Assembly (NCBI RefSeq): GCF_020149765.1
Contig: NZ_CP083808.1
Location: forward strand, 310,001-374,000
From: Pantoea agglomerans
GTDB lineage: Bacteria > Pseudomonadota > Gammaproteobacteria > Enterobacterales > Enterobacteriaceae
Reading direction: 5' to 3'
DNA length: 64,000 bases
Position 1 is the stretch's first letter; each line of letters opens with the position of its first letter. The translations under genes were made by a program, and so were the position numbers. The notes beneath the pieces were generated by a model. It was not told where the DNA came from. It saw nothing but the letters and a program-made list of their open reading frames with translations, and did no database searches. This document shows positions 50,782 to 60,269 of the stretch, piece by piece.

Positions 50782-53064
50782 CTAGCCTTGCGGCGGCGTA
50801 AAGGCGGCAACCGCCGGCGCGTCGCCAGTATATTTTCTGACGTTAACCACGGCGATCTGGCCGGTGCAGCCCTGCGCCAGCGCCGAGGTGCCGATATCCT
50901 GCGTCAGCACATTGGGGTTGCCGTGACGGCAGAGCGGACGCGCGGCGGCGGGATCGACCGGATCGTACCAGGCGCCGGTGGGCAGGCGCACCACGCCGGG
51001 CCTGATCGTCTCGGTCAGCGCGGCGCTGGCCAGCACATGCCCGCGCGCGTTGTACAGCTCAATAAGGTCGTTCTCGGCAATGCCCAGCCGCTGCGCATCC
51101 AGCGGATGCAGGCTGCAAACCTCGCGCCCGTTGCGCTTGCCGCTGCGGCTGTAGTCGCCGAAATCGAGTTGGCTGTGCAGGCGCGTCGCCGGCTGGTTAG
51201 CGATCAGCCAGAAAGGATACGTTGCGCAGGGCTGCTCGCGCGGCGCGCGCCATACCGGATGGCCGGGACAATCCTCATAGCCGAAACCGGCGATGGTGTC
51301 GGAAGCGATCTGAATCTTCCCGGTAGGGGTCGGCAGCGGATGGGCCGAGGGATCGGCGCGAAACGCATTGATCATGCGGCCGCCGTCCTGCAGCTGCGGC
51401 AGCGCCACGACGCCTTCCCGCCAGAAGGCGGCAAAATCGGGCAGCCTCACCTGATGCGCCGCCAGCTTTTCCTGAAGCTGCGCATAGAGATGTTCAAGCC
51501 AGCCGCGCGCGTCGCGGCCTTCGGTAAACGCCGCCTCTCTTCCCAGCCGACGCGCCAGCTCGCTGAAAATCTGATAGTCGTCACGCGCCTCACCGTACGG
51601 GGCCGCCACCGGCTGCATAGCGATGAGATGGCGGTCGGTCGGCGCGCCGCCGATATCTTCGCGCTCCAGCGTCATGGTGGCAGGCAGCACGATATCCGCG
51701 TGGCGCGCGGTAGCGGTCCAGGCGCTCTCATGCACGATCAGCGTATCAAGGCGGCAAAAGGCCTGACGCAGCCGCGCCAGATCCTGATGATGGTGGAACG
51801 GATTGCCGCCCGCCCAGTAGGCCAGCCGGATAGTGGGATAGCTCAGATGGCGGCCGTTATAGTGAAATTTTTCGCCGGGATGCAGCAGCATATCGGCGAT
51901 GCGCGCCACCGGAATAAAGCGGTCGATGCCGTTTTTGCCCTGCGGCAGCGCCGGAAAGCTCGCCAGATTATGATGTTTGCCGTAGTGCCCCAGCGCGCCG
52001 AGCGCGTAGGTAAAGCCGCCGCCGGGCAGGCCGGGCTGCCCCAGCGCGGACGCCAGCGCCAGCCCCAGCCAGACCGGCTGCTCGCCATGCTGGGCGCGCT
52101 GCAGGGCGTGCGCCACGGTGATCAGCACGCGCCTGCCGTGCAGGTCGCGCGCCAGTGTGCGGATCTGCGCCGCAGGGACGCCGCAGCGTTCGGCGGCCCA
52201 GTCGGCGTCGCGCGCGACGCCATCCTCCTCGCCCAGCAGATAAGCGCTGAGCGCCGGCCAGCCGTGGGTGTAGCGCGCCAGAAAGTCGTCGTCGGTCAGA
52301 CCCTGGGTGGTCAGCTCATGCAGCAGCGCGAGCATCAGGGCCGCATCCGTGCCGGGAATTATCGACAGCCACTCGCCGTCCGCTTCGTCGGGCAGATCGC
52401 TCTTCAGCGGGCTGACGGAGATAAAGCGCGTGCCGCGTCGGGCGGCGCGCTGCATAAAGCCGCGCTCGGTATGCTCGCTCAGGCCGCCGCTCGCCACCTG
52501 CGAATTTTTTAGCGCCAGCCCGCCGAACGCCAGCACCACCTCGCTGTGCTCAGCAATTGTCTCCCAGCTGACGCCGCGCCGCGCGATCTCATTCATATCG
52601 CCGACAATATGCGGCAGCAGCACCGAGGCCGCGCCGGAGCTGTAGCTGTTGACCGAGCGCACATAGCCGCCCAGCACGGTATTCAGAAAGCGGTGTACCT
52701 GGCTTTGCGCATGGTGAAAGCGTCCGGCACTTGACCAGCCGTAGGAGCCGCCGAAAATACCGGCCGGTCCGTAACGCTCCCCGACGCGCCGCAGTTCCTG
52801 CGCCACCAGCGCGTAAGCCTCTTCCCAGCTCACCGCCACGTAGCTGTCCTGACCGCGACGCGGGTCGGCACCCGGCCCGTTCTCCAGCCAGCCGCGCCGC
52901 ACCATCGGGCGCGACACCCGCGCCGAATGCGCGAGCGCGTTGTGGAGATTGCCCAGCAGCGGGCTGGGATCGGGATCGCCGCTAAATGGGGTAATCGCCA
53001 GTCTGTCACCGTCGCGGCGCGCGCGAAAGGCGCCCCAGTGGGCGCTGTGCATACTCTCGGTCAT
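50782..53064 (-). CDS. BisC/TorZ-type molybdopterin S/N-oxide reductase
   Basis: This 760-aa molybdoenzyme of the DMSO reductase family has PMVRRGWLENGP, then GGSYGWSSAGRFHHAQSQ (the Ser of SYGWSSAG-type is the expected Mo ligand), and GTDAALMLALLHEL. The distal cofactor segment is NVLTQDIGTSALAQGCTG. It lacks an iron-sulfur Cys cluster and a Tat signal, as in cytoplasmic BisC, which reduces biotin and methionine sulfoxides. AGGACC precedes the ATG. It is 24 bp downstream of the ABC ATPase gene, so it likely reduces an imported sulfoxide. Confidence 0.9.
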   Translation of the reverse strand: MTESMHSAHWGAFRARRDGDRLAITPFSGDPDPSPLLGNLHNALAHSARVSRPMVRRGWLENGPGADPRRGQDSYVAVSWEEAYALVAQELRRVGERYGPAGIFGGSYGWSSAGRFHHAQSQVHRFLNTVLGGYVRSVNSYSSGAASVLLPHIVGDMNEIARRGVSWETIAEHSEVVLAFGGLALKNSQVASGGLSEHTERGFMQRAARRGTRFISVSPLKSDLPDEADGEWLSIIPGTDAALMLALLHELTTQGLTDDDFLARYTHGWPALSAYLLGEEDGVARDADWAAERCGVPAAQIRTLARDLHGRRVLITVAHALQRAQHGEQPVWLGLALASALGQPGLPGGGFTYALGALGHYGKHHNLASFPALPQGKNGIDRFIPVARIADMLLHPGEKFHYNGRHLSYPTIRLAYWAGGNPFHHHQDLARLRQAFCRLDTLIVHESAWTATARHADIVLPATMTLEREDIGGAPTDRHLIAMQPVAAPYGEARDDYQIFSELARRLGREAAFTEGRDARGWLEHLYAQLQEKLAAHQVRLPDFAAFWREGVVALPQLQDGGRMINAFRADPSAHPLPTPTGKIQIASDTIAGFGYEDCPGHPVWRAPREQPCATYPFWLIANQPATRLHSQLDFGDYSRSGKRNGREVCSLHPLDAQRLGIAENDLIELYNARGHVLASAALTETIRPGVVRLPTGAWYDPVDPAAARPLCRHGNPNVLTQDIGTSALAQGCTGQIAVVNVRKYTGDAPAVAAFTPPQG

Positions 53065-53088
53065 GGTGGTCCTGCGGAGAAAGGGTGC

Positions 53089-53850
53089 TCAGAGCACCGT
53101 TGCGATAAAGTTGCGCACGCGCCCGTTGCTGGGATCCTCCAGCACCTGCTGCGTCGGCCCGGCAGCGACGATCCTGCCACTTTCCATAAACACCAGCGTA
53201 TCGGCGATTTCACGCGCGAAGCCGATCTCATGGGTGACGATCACCATGGTGATGCCGGAGTGCGCCAGCTGCTTAATCACCTGCAGCACTTCGCCCACCA
53301 GCTCGGGATCGAGCGCCGAGGTCGGCTCGTCAAACAGCAGCACGCCGGGATCCATCGCCAGTGCGCGGGCGATGGCGACGCGCTGCTGCTGCCCGCCTGA
53401 CAAATTTTGCGGCCACTCCTCTTCGCGCCCCGCCAGCCCAACCTGCTGCAGCAGCGCGCGCGCCTTTGCCAGCGCCTGCTGACGCGGCGCTTTTTTTACG
53501 CGAATCGGTGCGTCGGCGATGTTTTGCAGCACCGTGCGGTGAGGAAAGAGATTGAACTGCTGAAACACCATGCCGATATCGCGGCGCTGGCGCGCCACCT
53601 CGCCGCTGTTCAGCTCGTGCAGCGCCTGCCCTTTCTGCCGGTACCCGACCAGCTCGCCGCCGATGCGGATAGTGCCGCCGTCCAGCTTCTCCAGATGGTT
53701 AATGCAGCGCAGCAAGGTCGACTTACCCGAGCCGGACGGCCCAAGGATCACCGTTACCGAGCCGGCCGGAATATCCAGGTCAACCTCATCGAGCACGGTG
53801 ACGCCGGAAAAGCGTTTGGTCACGTTACGCAGGGCAATTGCCTCAGCCAT
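53089..53850 (-). CDS. amino-acid-type ABC ATPase (module D)
   Basis: This 253-aa GlnQ-class ATPase has GPSGSGKST at residues 37-45, LSGGQQQR near 145, [13 protein letters not shown] and [13 protein letters not shown]. It overlaps the permease stop by eight bases. It is a paralogue of the module A ATPase. The gene order SBP-permease-ATPase-BisC on the minus strand ties import to the molybdoenzyme. Confidence 0.93.
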   Translation of the reverse strand: MAEAIALRNVTKRFSGVTVLDEVDLDIPAGSVTVILGPSGSGKSTLLRCINHLEKLDGGTIRIGGELVGYRQKGQALHELNSGEVARQRRDIGMVFQQFNLFPHRTVLQNIADAPIRVKKAPRQQALAKARALLQQVGLAGREEEWPQNLSGGQQQRVAIARALAMDPGVLLFDEPTSALDPELVGEVLQVIKQLAHSGITMVIVTHEIGFAREIADTLVFMESGRIVAAGPTQQVLEDPSNGRVRNFIATVL

Positions 53851-54769
53851 TACTGATACTCCTTTCGCTGCGGGTCGACGTCACGCCATTTAACAGGCTG
53901 CGCCACAGGGTGCGCGACTGACCGCGCGACACACCGCGCGAAAAGTAGCGTTCAATATAGAACTGCCCGACCGACAGCACCGAGGTCATCAGCAGATACC
54001 AGAGCGTCGCCACCAGCAGCAGCGGGATCACCTCATAGGTGCGCTGATAGATAATCTGCGCGGAGAAAAGCACATCCTGCAGCGAGATAACCGACACCAC
54101 CGCCGTGGTTTTTAGCTGGCCGATTACCTCATTGCCCGCCGGCGGCAGAATGGCGCGCATCGCCTGCGGCAGAATGGTAAAGCGGAAAATCTGCGCCGGA
54201 CGATAGCCGAGCGCCCGCGCCGCCTCAAGCTGCCCGTTACCGACGCTCTGAATACCGGCGCGCACGATCTCCGCCGCGTAGGCAGACTGGTGCATCACCA
54301 GCGCGATAACGGCGGCGCTAAACGGGCTGATCAGCGCATTGGACTGGGCGCTCCACAGCTCGCCTGTACCCGGCAACGACAGGGAAAGCGTGGGATAGAG
54401 CGCGGCGATGTTGTACCAGAGAAACAGCTGCACCAGCATCGGCACGCCGCGAAAGAACCAGGTATAGGCCCAGCTTACCGCGACCAGCACCGGATTCGAG
54501 GAGAGGCGCATCAGCGCCAGCACCGTGCCAAAAGCGAACCCCAGCACCACCGAGATCGCGGTCAGCTGCAGGGTCATCACGACGCCCTGCAGGATTGACG
54601 CCTCGGTAAAGTTATCGGCAATAACGCCCCACTCAAAGCGCGGGTTATTAATCATCGAGTGGGCCATCGCCGCCACGCACAGCAGCACCAGCAGCGCGCT
54701 CAGCCAGCGGCCGTAGTAGCGTTTGCCGACGATGCGCAGCTCGTCAGCTCGGTCGGGTGCCGGATTCAC
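53843..54769 (-). CDS. amino-acid-type ABC permease (module D)
   Basis: This 308-aa HisM/GlnP-class permease has an N-terminal extra helix (residues 15-38), a core bundle from ~60, and the coupling loop EAARALGYRPAQIFRFTILPQAMRAILP. It has the same two-part design as the module A permease. The start overlaps the binding-protein stop by ATGA. It forms the import channel of module D. Confidence 0.92.
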   Translation of the reverse strand: MNPAPDRADELRIVGKRYYGRWLSALLVLLCVAAMAHSMINNPRFEWGVIADNFTEASILQGVVMTLQLTAISVVLGFAFGTVLALMRLSSNPVLVAVSWAYTWFFRGVPMLVQLFLWYNIAALYPTLSLSLPGTGELWSAQSNALISPFSAAVIALVMHQSAYAAEIVRAGIQSVGNGQLEAARALGYRPAQIFRFTILPQAMRAILPPAGNEVIGQLKTTAVVSVISLQDVLFSAQIIYQRTYEVIPLLLVATLWYLLMTSVLSVGQFYIERYFSRGVSRGQSRTLWRSLLNGVTSTRSERSISNG

Positions 54770-55662
54770 TGAAAGATCTCCTGATTACGTTTCGCCTCTT
54801 TTACCGCGCCGAAGCCGATGCCCCAGCGATCGAGGATCTTCTGGTAGCTGCCATCTTTGATCAGCGAATTGAGCGCGGCCTGCACCGCAGGCTCCAGCGG
54901 CGAATCTTTAGGGAAGGCCACAGAGACCGGTGCGTCATTGACGCTGATCTCACCGCTCATGGTCAGCGGCTTGATCAGGTTTACCTGCCAGCTCAGTCCC
55001 TCATACGGCCCGAAGAACATCGGCACGCGGCCGCTGACCACCGCCTGCACGCCCGCCGGTCGATCGGGGAAAACAGCGATTTTAATCGGCGGCTTGCCGG
55101 CGCTTTCACAGGCTTTGCTCGCCTCTTCCAGCCGGGTGATCTGGGTGGTGCCCGCGCCCGCGCCGACCTCTTTGCCGCACACGGCGTCGAAAGTGGTGAA
55201 CGGCGCGAGAGTGGCGCTTTTCAGGGAGATAATGCCGAGGCGGCTGGCGTTGTAGTAGCCGACAAAATCGACCTGCTTCAGGCGCGCCTGGGTGGCGTTG
55301 ATGTTGGAGAGCGCCACATCGTAGCGCCCGGTTTTCAGGCCGGGAATAATATTGTCGAAGCCGCCGGTGTCGCGCCACTGCACCGCGACGCCCAGCCGCT
55401 CGCCGACGGCGTTCATCACGTCGATTTCGCGCCCCGCCAGGGTTTTGTTGTCCTCTTTATAAAAGGTGGTGGGCGGCGTATTGGGGTTTGTTCCGGCGAC
55501 AATATAGCCGCGCTTCAGGATAGCGGCAGGCACCAGGCTTTTCAGCGCGGGATCGGCTTGCACATGCAGCGAACTGTCGGTCGGCACCGAGGTGTCGGCA
55601 GCCATCGCGCCCTGGGCGGCCAGCGCGAGAACGATAAGGGTAACGCTTTGCATGAGTTTCAC
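54766..55662 (-). CDS. amino-acid-type ABC substrate-binding protein (module D)
   Basis: This 298-aa SBP_bac_3 protein has a Sec signal cleaved after AMA (about residue 21). I prefer the GTG at 55662 behind AGGAGAAAGG; the ATG three codons later is a fallback. Ligand-lobe segments are KTLAGREIDVMNAVGERLGV, GLKTGRYDVALSNI and KILDRWGIGF. It is the first gene of the minus-strand operon. The substrate is inferred to be a sulfoxidised or modified amino acid. Confidence 0.9.
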   Translation of the reverse strand: MKLMQSVTLIVLALAAQGAMAADTSVPTDSSLHVQADPALKSLVPAAILKRGYIVAGTNPNTPPTTFYKEDNKTLAGREIDVMNAVGERLGVAVQWRDTGGFDNIIPGLKTGRYDVALSNINATQARLKQVDFVGYYNASRLGIISLKSATLAPFTTFDAVCGKEVGAGAGTTQITRLEEASKACESAGKPPIKIAVFPDRPAGVQAVVSGRVPMFFGPYEGLSWQVNLIKPLTMSGEISVNDAPVSVAFPKDSPLEPAVQAALNSLIKDGSYQKILDRWGIGFGAVKEAKRNQEIFQ

Positions 55663-55921
55663 TGGGACCTTTCTCCTGATCAAATAAAATCCCTTGCGGG
55701 AAAATGCGCAGCCGGGGTAACGCTTCGCAAGCTTAAACAGATGTTGTCTCTCTCCGGGAATGAATATCCATACGGCTGGACGGCTTTATTCTCAGTGAGA
55801 GGAGGCAGAGTTAACAAATGCAAAAAAACGCTAAGCATTGCCGGATCAGGCATTAGCGCGGCGCGTCGTCCGTTTCCTAACCTACTGTGTAGAAATGTAA
55901 ATATGCTGACGCAATCTATAC
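55663..55921. promoter_or_regulatory. divergent promoter region between module D and fepA
   Basis: This gap between the module D binding protein and the fepA-like gene should carry promoters for both. At 55818 an ATG behind GAGGAGG opens a short frame that stops after 12 codons. No other gene is evident. Confidence 0.4.
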
Positions 55922-55940
55922 AATGAGAATCATTATCACT
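55922..55940 (+). promoter_or_regulatory. Fur box of fepA
   Basis: AATGAGAATCATTATCACT matches the central part of the Fur consensus (GATAATGATAATCATTATC). It lies 50 bp before the receptor start, where Fur with iron would block transcription. Confidence 0.88.
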
Positions 55941-55989
55941 ATCATACGCATTTGCTTACACTCATTAACGCAACAGGGAGAATGTTTAA

Positions 55990-58179
55990 GTGAATGTAAC
56001 GGTAGATTTCAGAAAGCGCCCCTGCGCCCTGCTGATGGTCGGTATGCTGAGCGCCACCGGCGTCGGCGCGGCGGAAGAGACAGAAAAGCTGGCCGATGAC
56101 GAAACGATGCTTGTCACCGCCGAGCAGATACTCAAGCAGCAGCCCGGCGTCTCCACCATTACCGCCAAAGATATTGAAAAAAGCCCGCCGGTGAACGACC
56201 TCTCCGACATTATTCGAAAGATGCCCGGCGTAAACCTGACCGGTAACGGCGCCAGCGGCAGTCGCGGCAACAACCGCCAGATCGATATTCGCGGCATGGG
56301 GCCGGAAAACACGCTGATTATGATAGATGGCGTGCCGGTTTCCTCGCGCAACGCGGTGCGCTACAGCTGGCGCGGCGAACGCGATACGCGCGGCGACACC
56401 AACTGGGTGCCGCCTGAGATGGTGGAGCGCATTGAAGTGATTCGCGGCCCGGCGGCGGCGCGCTACGGTTCCGGCGCGGCGGGCGGCGTGGTGAATATCA
56501 TTACCAAACGGCCAACCAACGACTGGCACGGCTCCCTTTCGCTGTTTACCAACCAGCCAGAAGACAGCAAAGAGGGGGCGACCAAACGCGCCAACTTCAG
56601 CCTGAGCGGGCCGCTGGCGGGCGACGCGCTGACGATGCGCCTCTATGGCAACATCAATAAAACCGACGGCGACGCCTGGGACATTAATACCGCCGAGAAC
56701 GGCTCCTATGCGGCGGGACGCGAAGGGGTGCGCAATAAAGATATCAACGGCGTGCTCTCCTGGAAGATAACCCCAGAGCAGATCCTTGATTTCTCGTACG
56801 GCTACAGCCGCCAGGGCAATATCTACGCCGGCGACACGCAAAACAGTAACGGCAATAACAGCGCTAACGGCCTGGTCGAATCGCTGGTCGGCAGCGAAAC
56901 CAACCGTATGTATCGTCAGTCTTATGGCCTGGCGCACAACGGTATCTGGGACTGGGGCCTGTCGAAGCTGACGTTCAATTACGAAAAAACCAATAACACG
57001 CGCCTGCAGGAAGGCTCCGGCGGCAGCGTGGAAGGAATGATCAACAGCGATAAATTCGCTACCAGCCAGCTGGAGAGCTACCGCGGCAACGCGGAGATTA
57101 ACTTCCCGCTCGACTGGCTGCGCGAGCAGACGGTGACGCTGGGCGCGGAGTGGAACCATGACAAGCTGAACGATCCCGCCTCGATGCAGGCCGCCAACCA
57201 GGCGGGCGTCAATATCGGCGGCGTCAGCGGCAACGCGGCGGATCGCAGCAGCAAGAACAGCGCGACCCTCAGCTCGCTCTATTTTGAGGATAATATCGCC
57301 GCGACCGACTCGACCGAAATTATTCCCGGCATCCGCTTCGACTATCACAACAGCTTTGGCGCTAACTGGAGCCCGAGCCTGAACCTGTCGCAGGGGCTGG
57401 GAGATGATTTTACGCTGAAGGCGGGTATCGCCCGCGCCTTTAAAGCGCCGAATCTCTATCAGTCTACCGAAGGCTATCTGCTCTCTACGCGCGGCAACGG
57501 TTGTCCGAAGGATATTACCTCAGGCAGCTGTTATCTGCTGGGCAGCGACGACCTTGAGCCGGAAGTGAGCGTCAATAAAGAGCTGGGCATTGAGTACGCC
57601 CATGAGGGTTATGTGGCGGGCATCACCTGGTTCCGCAACGACTACAAAAACAAGATTGTCTCTGGGCGCGAGCGCGTGGGTATCGCCTCTAACGGCTATA
57701 ACATTCTGCGCTGGGAAAATGGCGGCAAGGCGGTGGTGGAAGGACTGGAAGGCAATCTGACGGTGCCGCTGATCGCCGATAGGCTGGAATGGCGCAGCAA
57801 CGCCACCTATATGCTGAAGTCGGAAGATAAAGAGACCGGTAATCCGCTGTCGATTATTCCAGAGTACACCATCAACTCGCAGCTGGAGTGGCAGATAACA
57901 AGCGACCTTTCTGGCGATATCAACTGGACGATGTATGGCCGCCAGAAGCCGCGCGAGTTTTCCGAATCGCGTCTGGAAGTGAACAATCTGTCGCAGCGCG
58001 AAATCGGGGCCTACTCGGTGGTAGGCCTGAACCTCAACTACGACCTGACAAAAAATCTGCGTGCCAACGCGGGCGTCAGCAATCTGCTGGATAAACGCAT
58101 CTATCGCGAGAACGATGGGGCGTCCACCTACAACGAGCCGGGCCGCGCCTGGTACGCCGGGGTGACCTACAGCTTCTGA
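55990..58179 (+). CDS. fepA: FepA-type TonB-dependent ferric enterobactin/catecholate receptor
   Basis: This 729-aa outer-membrane receptor has a signal peptide ending at VGA (near residue 27), a TonB box region (DETMLVTAEQ), the FepA plug (VNDLSDIIRKMPGVNLTGNGASGSRGNNRQ; MGPENTLIMIDGVPV) and a barrel ending YAGVTYSF. The loop YSWRGERDTRGDTNWVP and a Cys pair near residues 505-515 are typical of FepA/IroN/PfeA. It starts at GTG behind GGGAGA. A strong Fur box precedes it. No fes, ent or fepBCDG genes are adjacent, so it may serve as a xenosiderophore receptor. Confidence 0.9.
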   Translation: MNVTVDFRKRPCALLMVGMLSATGVGAAEETEKLADDETMLVTAEQILKQQPGVSTITAKDIEKSPPVNDLSDIIRKMPGVNLTGNGASGSRGNNRQIDIRGMGPENTLIMIDGVPVSSRNAVRYSWRGERDTRGDTNWVPPEMVERIEVIRGPAAARYGSGAAGGVVNIITKRPTNDWHGSLSLFTNQPEDSKEGATKRANFSLSGPLAGDALTMRLYGNINKTDGDAWDINTAENGSYAAGREGVRNKDINGVLSWKITPEQILDFSYGYSRQGNIYAGDTQNSNGNNSANGLVESLVGSETNRMYRQSYGLAHNGIWDWGLSKLTFNYEKTNNTRLQEGSGGSVEGMINSDKFATSQLESYRGNAEINFPLDWLREQTVTLGAEWNHDKLNDPASMQAANQAGVNIGGVSGNAADRSSKNSATLSSLYFEDNIAATDSTEIIPGIRFDYHNSFGANWSPSLNLSQGLGDDFTLKAGIARAFKAPNLYQSTEGYLLSTRGNGCPKDITSGSCYLLGSDDLEPEVSVNKELGIEYAHEGYVAGITWFRNDYKNKIVSGRERVGIASNGYNILRWENGGKAVVEGLEGNLTVPLIADRLEWRSNATYMLKSEDKETGNPLSIIPEYTINSQLEWQITSDLSGDINWTMYGRQKPREFSESRLEVNNLSQREIGAYSVVGLNLNYDLTKNLRANAGVSNLLDKRIYRENDGASTYNEPGRAWYAGVTYSF

Positions 58180-58420
58180 TCGGCCTGCCCGCCGCCGTTG
58201 CGCGATGCCTCTGCGCAACTTTCGCTTTCAACCCGGCGGGCGAAAGATTGCTGATTTAACCTGATGTAAAGCGAAGCGCCTGGGGTTATGATGCAGGCGC
58301 TGCGGGTCATGCGTCGTCACTATCCGCCGCGCCTTGCGGGAAAAAGCAGACAGATGCACAGGCGCGGGTTTCGACGCCAGGCTACGCTGAATAAACCCGT
58401 AATTCAGGAGAGTAAAGCCC
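58180..58420. other. 241-bp intergenic stretch
   Basis: No gene recognised. It should carry the fepA 3' end signal and the promoter of the following small gene. Confidence 0.4.
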
Positions 58421-58624
58421 GTGAAATTTGAAAATCAGGATGCGTTTAAACTGGCGGTGGCTTATATGGAGCGAAAAGAGAATGTCACCGGCATTACCGT
58501 CTACTTTAAATCCTTTATCGAGACCTACCAGAAATTCGATCGCTGGCTGAGCGCGGCCGATCCGGTGCAGGCTGTCGAAGAGGAGAAGAAAGCGGCTAAA
58601 GCCAATCCCGATTCTCTGCTCTGA
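58421..58624 (+). CDS. small conserved protein of unknown function
   Basis: This 67-aa soluble, mostly helical protein has aromatic-rich central residues (ITVYFKSFIETYQKFDRWL) and an acidic/Lys-Ala-rich C-terminus (AVEEEKKAAKANPDSLL). Its GTG start follows CAGGAGAG at a good distance. It is monocistronic between fepA and the mechanosensitive channel gene. I do not recognise the family. Confidence 0.65.
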   Translation: MKFENQDAFKLAVAYMERKENVTGITVYFKSFIETYQKFDRWLSAADPVQAVEEEKKAAKANPDSLL

Positions 58625-58810
58625 CGCGCCGCGCGGCGGGATAAGAGGGTCGGCTTGCGATCGCTCTTAACCCGTCGGCACAGCATCCCTCGCCCGGCGC
58701 TGTCTGGGCGTTGTCCTTTTGCCGCCACGCCCTGTGGCGCATTCGTCGCTTATCATCCGTCTCTGTTTTATGCTTAACTCTCGCTCTACCCTTTTCAGTA
58801 CGTGGTAAAA

Positions 58811-60067
58811 ATGCACTATTTTAATGATTTAATGGGCTTTATTGAGGGGAACGTCGCGCTTTCCGCCACCTTCAATATTATTTTGCTTATCTTCGCCGGC
58901 ATGATTGCGCACCTTGTCTGCAAATTCTTCGTGGTCAAAGTGGTGCGGAAGGTCTTTTTCAGCGCCCATAAAAGCGATGTCCCGCTGGATAAGGATGTCA
59001 GGATCTCGGAGAAGCTCTCCAACTTTATTCCGGTTATTACCGTCTATTATCTGCTGCAGTTTATGCCGGAGCTGCCTGAGCATCTGCAAATCGCCATCAG
59101 GACGCTGTGCGGCATTCTCTTCTTCGTCTATTTGTCGCTCTTTTTTAACGAAGTGCTGGAGATTGTTAATAACTCCTACTCGAAAAAGTCGAAGCGTAAA
59201 AATCATTCGATTAAAGGCTATATCCAGATCGGCAAAATCCTGGTGCATATTTTGTCGGCGATTATGATCCTGGCAATTATGTCGAATAAGTCGCCGGTGA
59301 TTATTATCTCCAGCCTGGGCGCGGCCGCGGCGGTTTTAATGCTGGTCTTTCAGCATACCCTGCTGTCGCTGGTGGCCAATATTCAGGTTTCGTCAAACGA
59401 TGTGCTGCAGCTTGGCGACTGGATTGAGATGCCAGATAAAAATCTCAGCGGCGAGGTAACGGATATCGCTCTGCATACCATTACCATCCGCAACTGGGAT
59501 AACACCATCTCCCGCATTCCCACCAAAAATTTCCTGACGGAAACCTATACCAACTGGCAGGCGATGTTTTCCTCGGGCGCGCGGCGCATTATGCGCAGTT
59601 TCTATCTCGATCTCGACTCCGTGACCTTTGTGAATCAGGAGATGCTGCAGTCAATGACGCAGCTGCGCGGCGTCAGCGAACCGCTTTCCGTGCTGCTTGA
59701 CGGTCGCGACATTAGCGCCGTGGGCGATCGCTGGTTTATTGAAAACGGCTTAACCAATCTTACGGTGTTTCGCCACTACCTGACCGCCTGGCTGGCGCAG
59801 CGCGACGATATCCGCAAGGATATGTATATCGTGGTGCGCGCACTGAAGCCCTCGCCGGACGGTCTGCCGATTGAGGTCTACTGCTTTACCTCCTCGACGC
59901 TGTGGGCCGACTATGAAAACTCACAGTCGGCGATTTTCGAGTATATCTTTGCGGTGGCGACGCTTTTTTCGCTGCGCATCTATCAGCACCCTTCCGGCTC
60001 TGATTTCTGGCGTCTTTCGCGCGATCGCGCGCAGGCGGCAGAGGAAAATCGTTCGCCTTTCGCCTGA
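58811..60067 (+). CDS. YbdG/MscM-type mechanosensitive channel (MscS superfamily)
   Basis: This 418-aa inner-membrane protein has about five hydrophobic helices (residues ~20-45, 70-90, 95-115, 145-160, 165-195). The MscS pore helix and beta domain follow: LGAAAAVLMLVFQHTLLSLVANIQVSSNDVLQLGDWIEMP and ITIRNWDNTISRIPTKNFL. It resembles E. coli YbdG in length and order but is quite divergent. I start at the ATG at 58811; a GTG at 58802 is possible, neither with a strong ribosome site. Such channels release solutes upon osmotic downshock. Confidence 0.86.
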   Translation: MHYFNDLMGFIEGNVALSATFNIILLIFAGMIAHLVCKFFVVKVVRKVFFSAHKSDVPLDKDVRISEKLSNFIPVITVYYLLQFMPELPEHLQIAIRTLCGILFFVYLSLFFNEVLEIVNNSYSKKSKRKNHSIKGYIQIGKILVHILSAIMILAIMSNKSPVIIISSLGAAAAVLMLVFQHTLLSLVANIQVSSNDVLQLGDWIEMPDKNLSGEVTDIALHTITIRNWDNTISRIPTKNFLTETYTNWQAMFSSGARRIMRSFYLDLDSVTFVNQEMLQSMTQLRGVSEPLSVLLDGRDISAVGDRWFIENGLTNLTVFRHYLTAWLAQRDDIRKDMYIVVRALKPSPDGLPIEVYCFTSSTLWADYENSQSAIFEYIFAVATLFSLRIYQHPSGSDFWRLSRDRAQAAEENRSPFA

Positions 60068-60106
60068 AAAGGCTCGCGTTTTCCCGCAAACTTACCCCGC
60101 TTTTTT

Positions 60107-60128
60107 ATGCCGCCGCGCGCGGCGGCAT
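60107..60128. repeat. perfect 22-bp GC-rich palindrome
   Basis: ATGCCGCCGCG directly followed by its exact reverse complement, 40 bp after the channel gene. The run of six Ts lies before it on the plus strand, so it is not a canonical terminator for either direction. It could be an mRNA end-protecting hairpin. Confidence 0.6.
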
Positions 60129-60269
60129 ACTCAACAATCCTTATTAACCTACAGAAAAATCAGCATCTTTTGCTGCGGCATTCGCTTGCTTAAGGGTTAC
60201 GCCGGGCTACGCTTAAAGGGTGACTAGCTAGTCCTTTTATCTAATGGAACAGTGATAGGAGTTCTACCT

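Noticed and set aside
50725..52512. 595-codon plus-strand frame
   Set aside because: Arg/Gln/Ala-rich shadow of the BisC-type gene, a result of high GC third positions.
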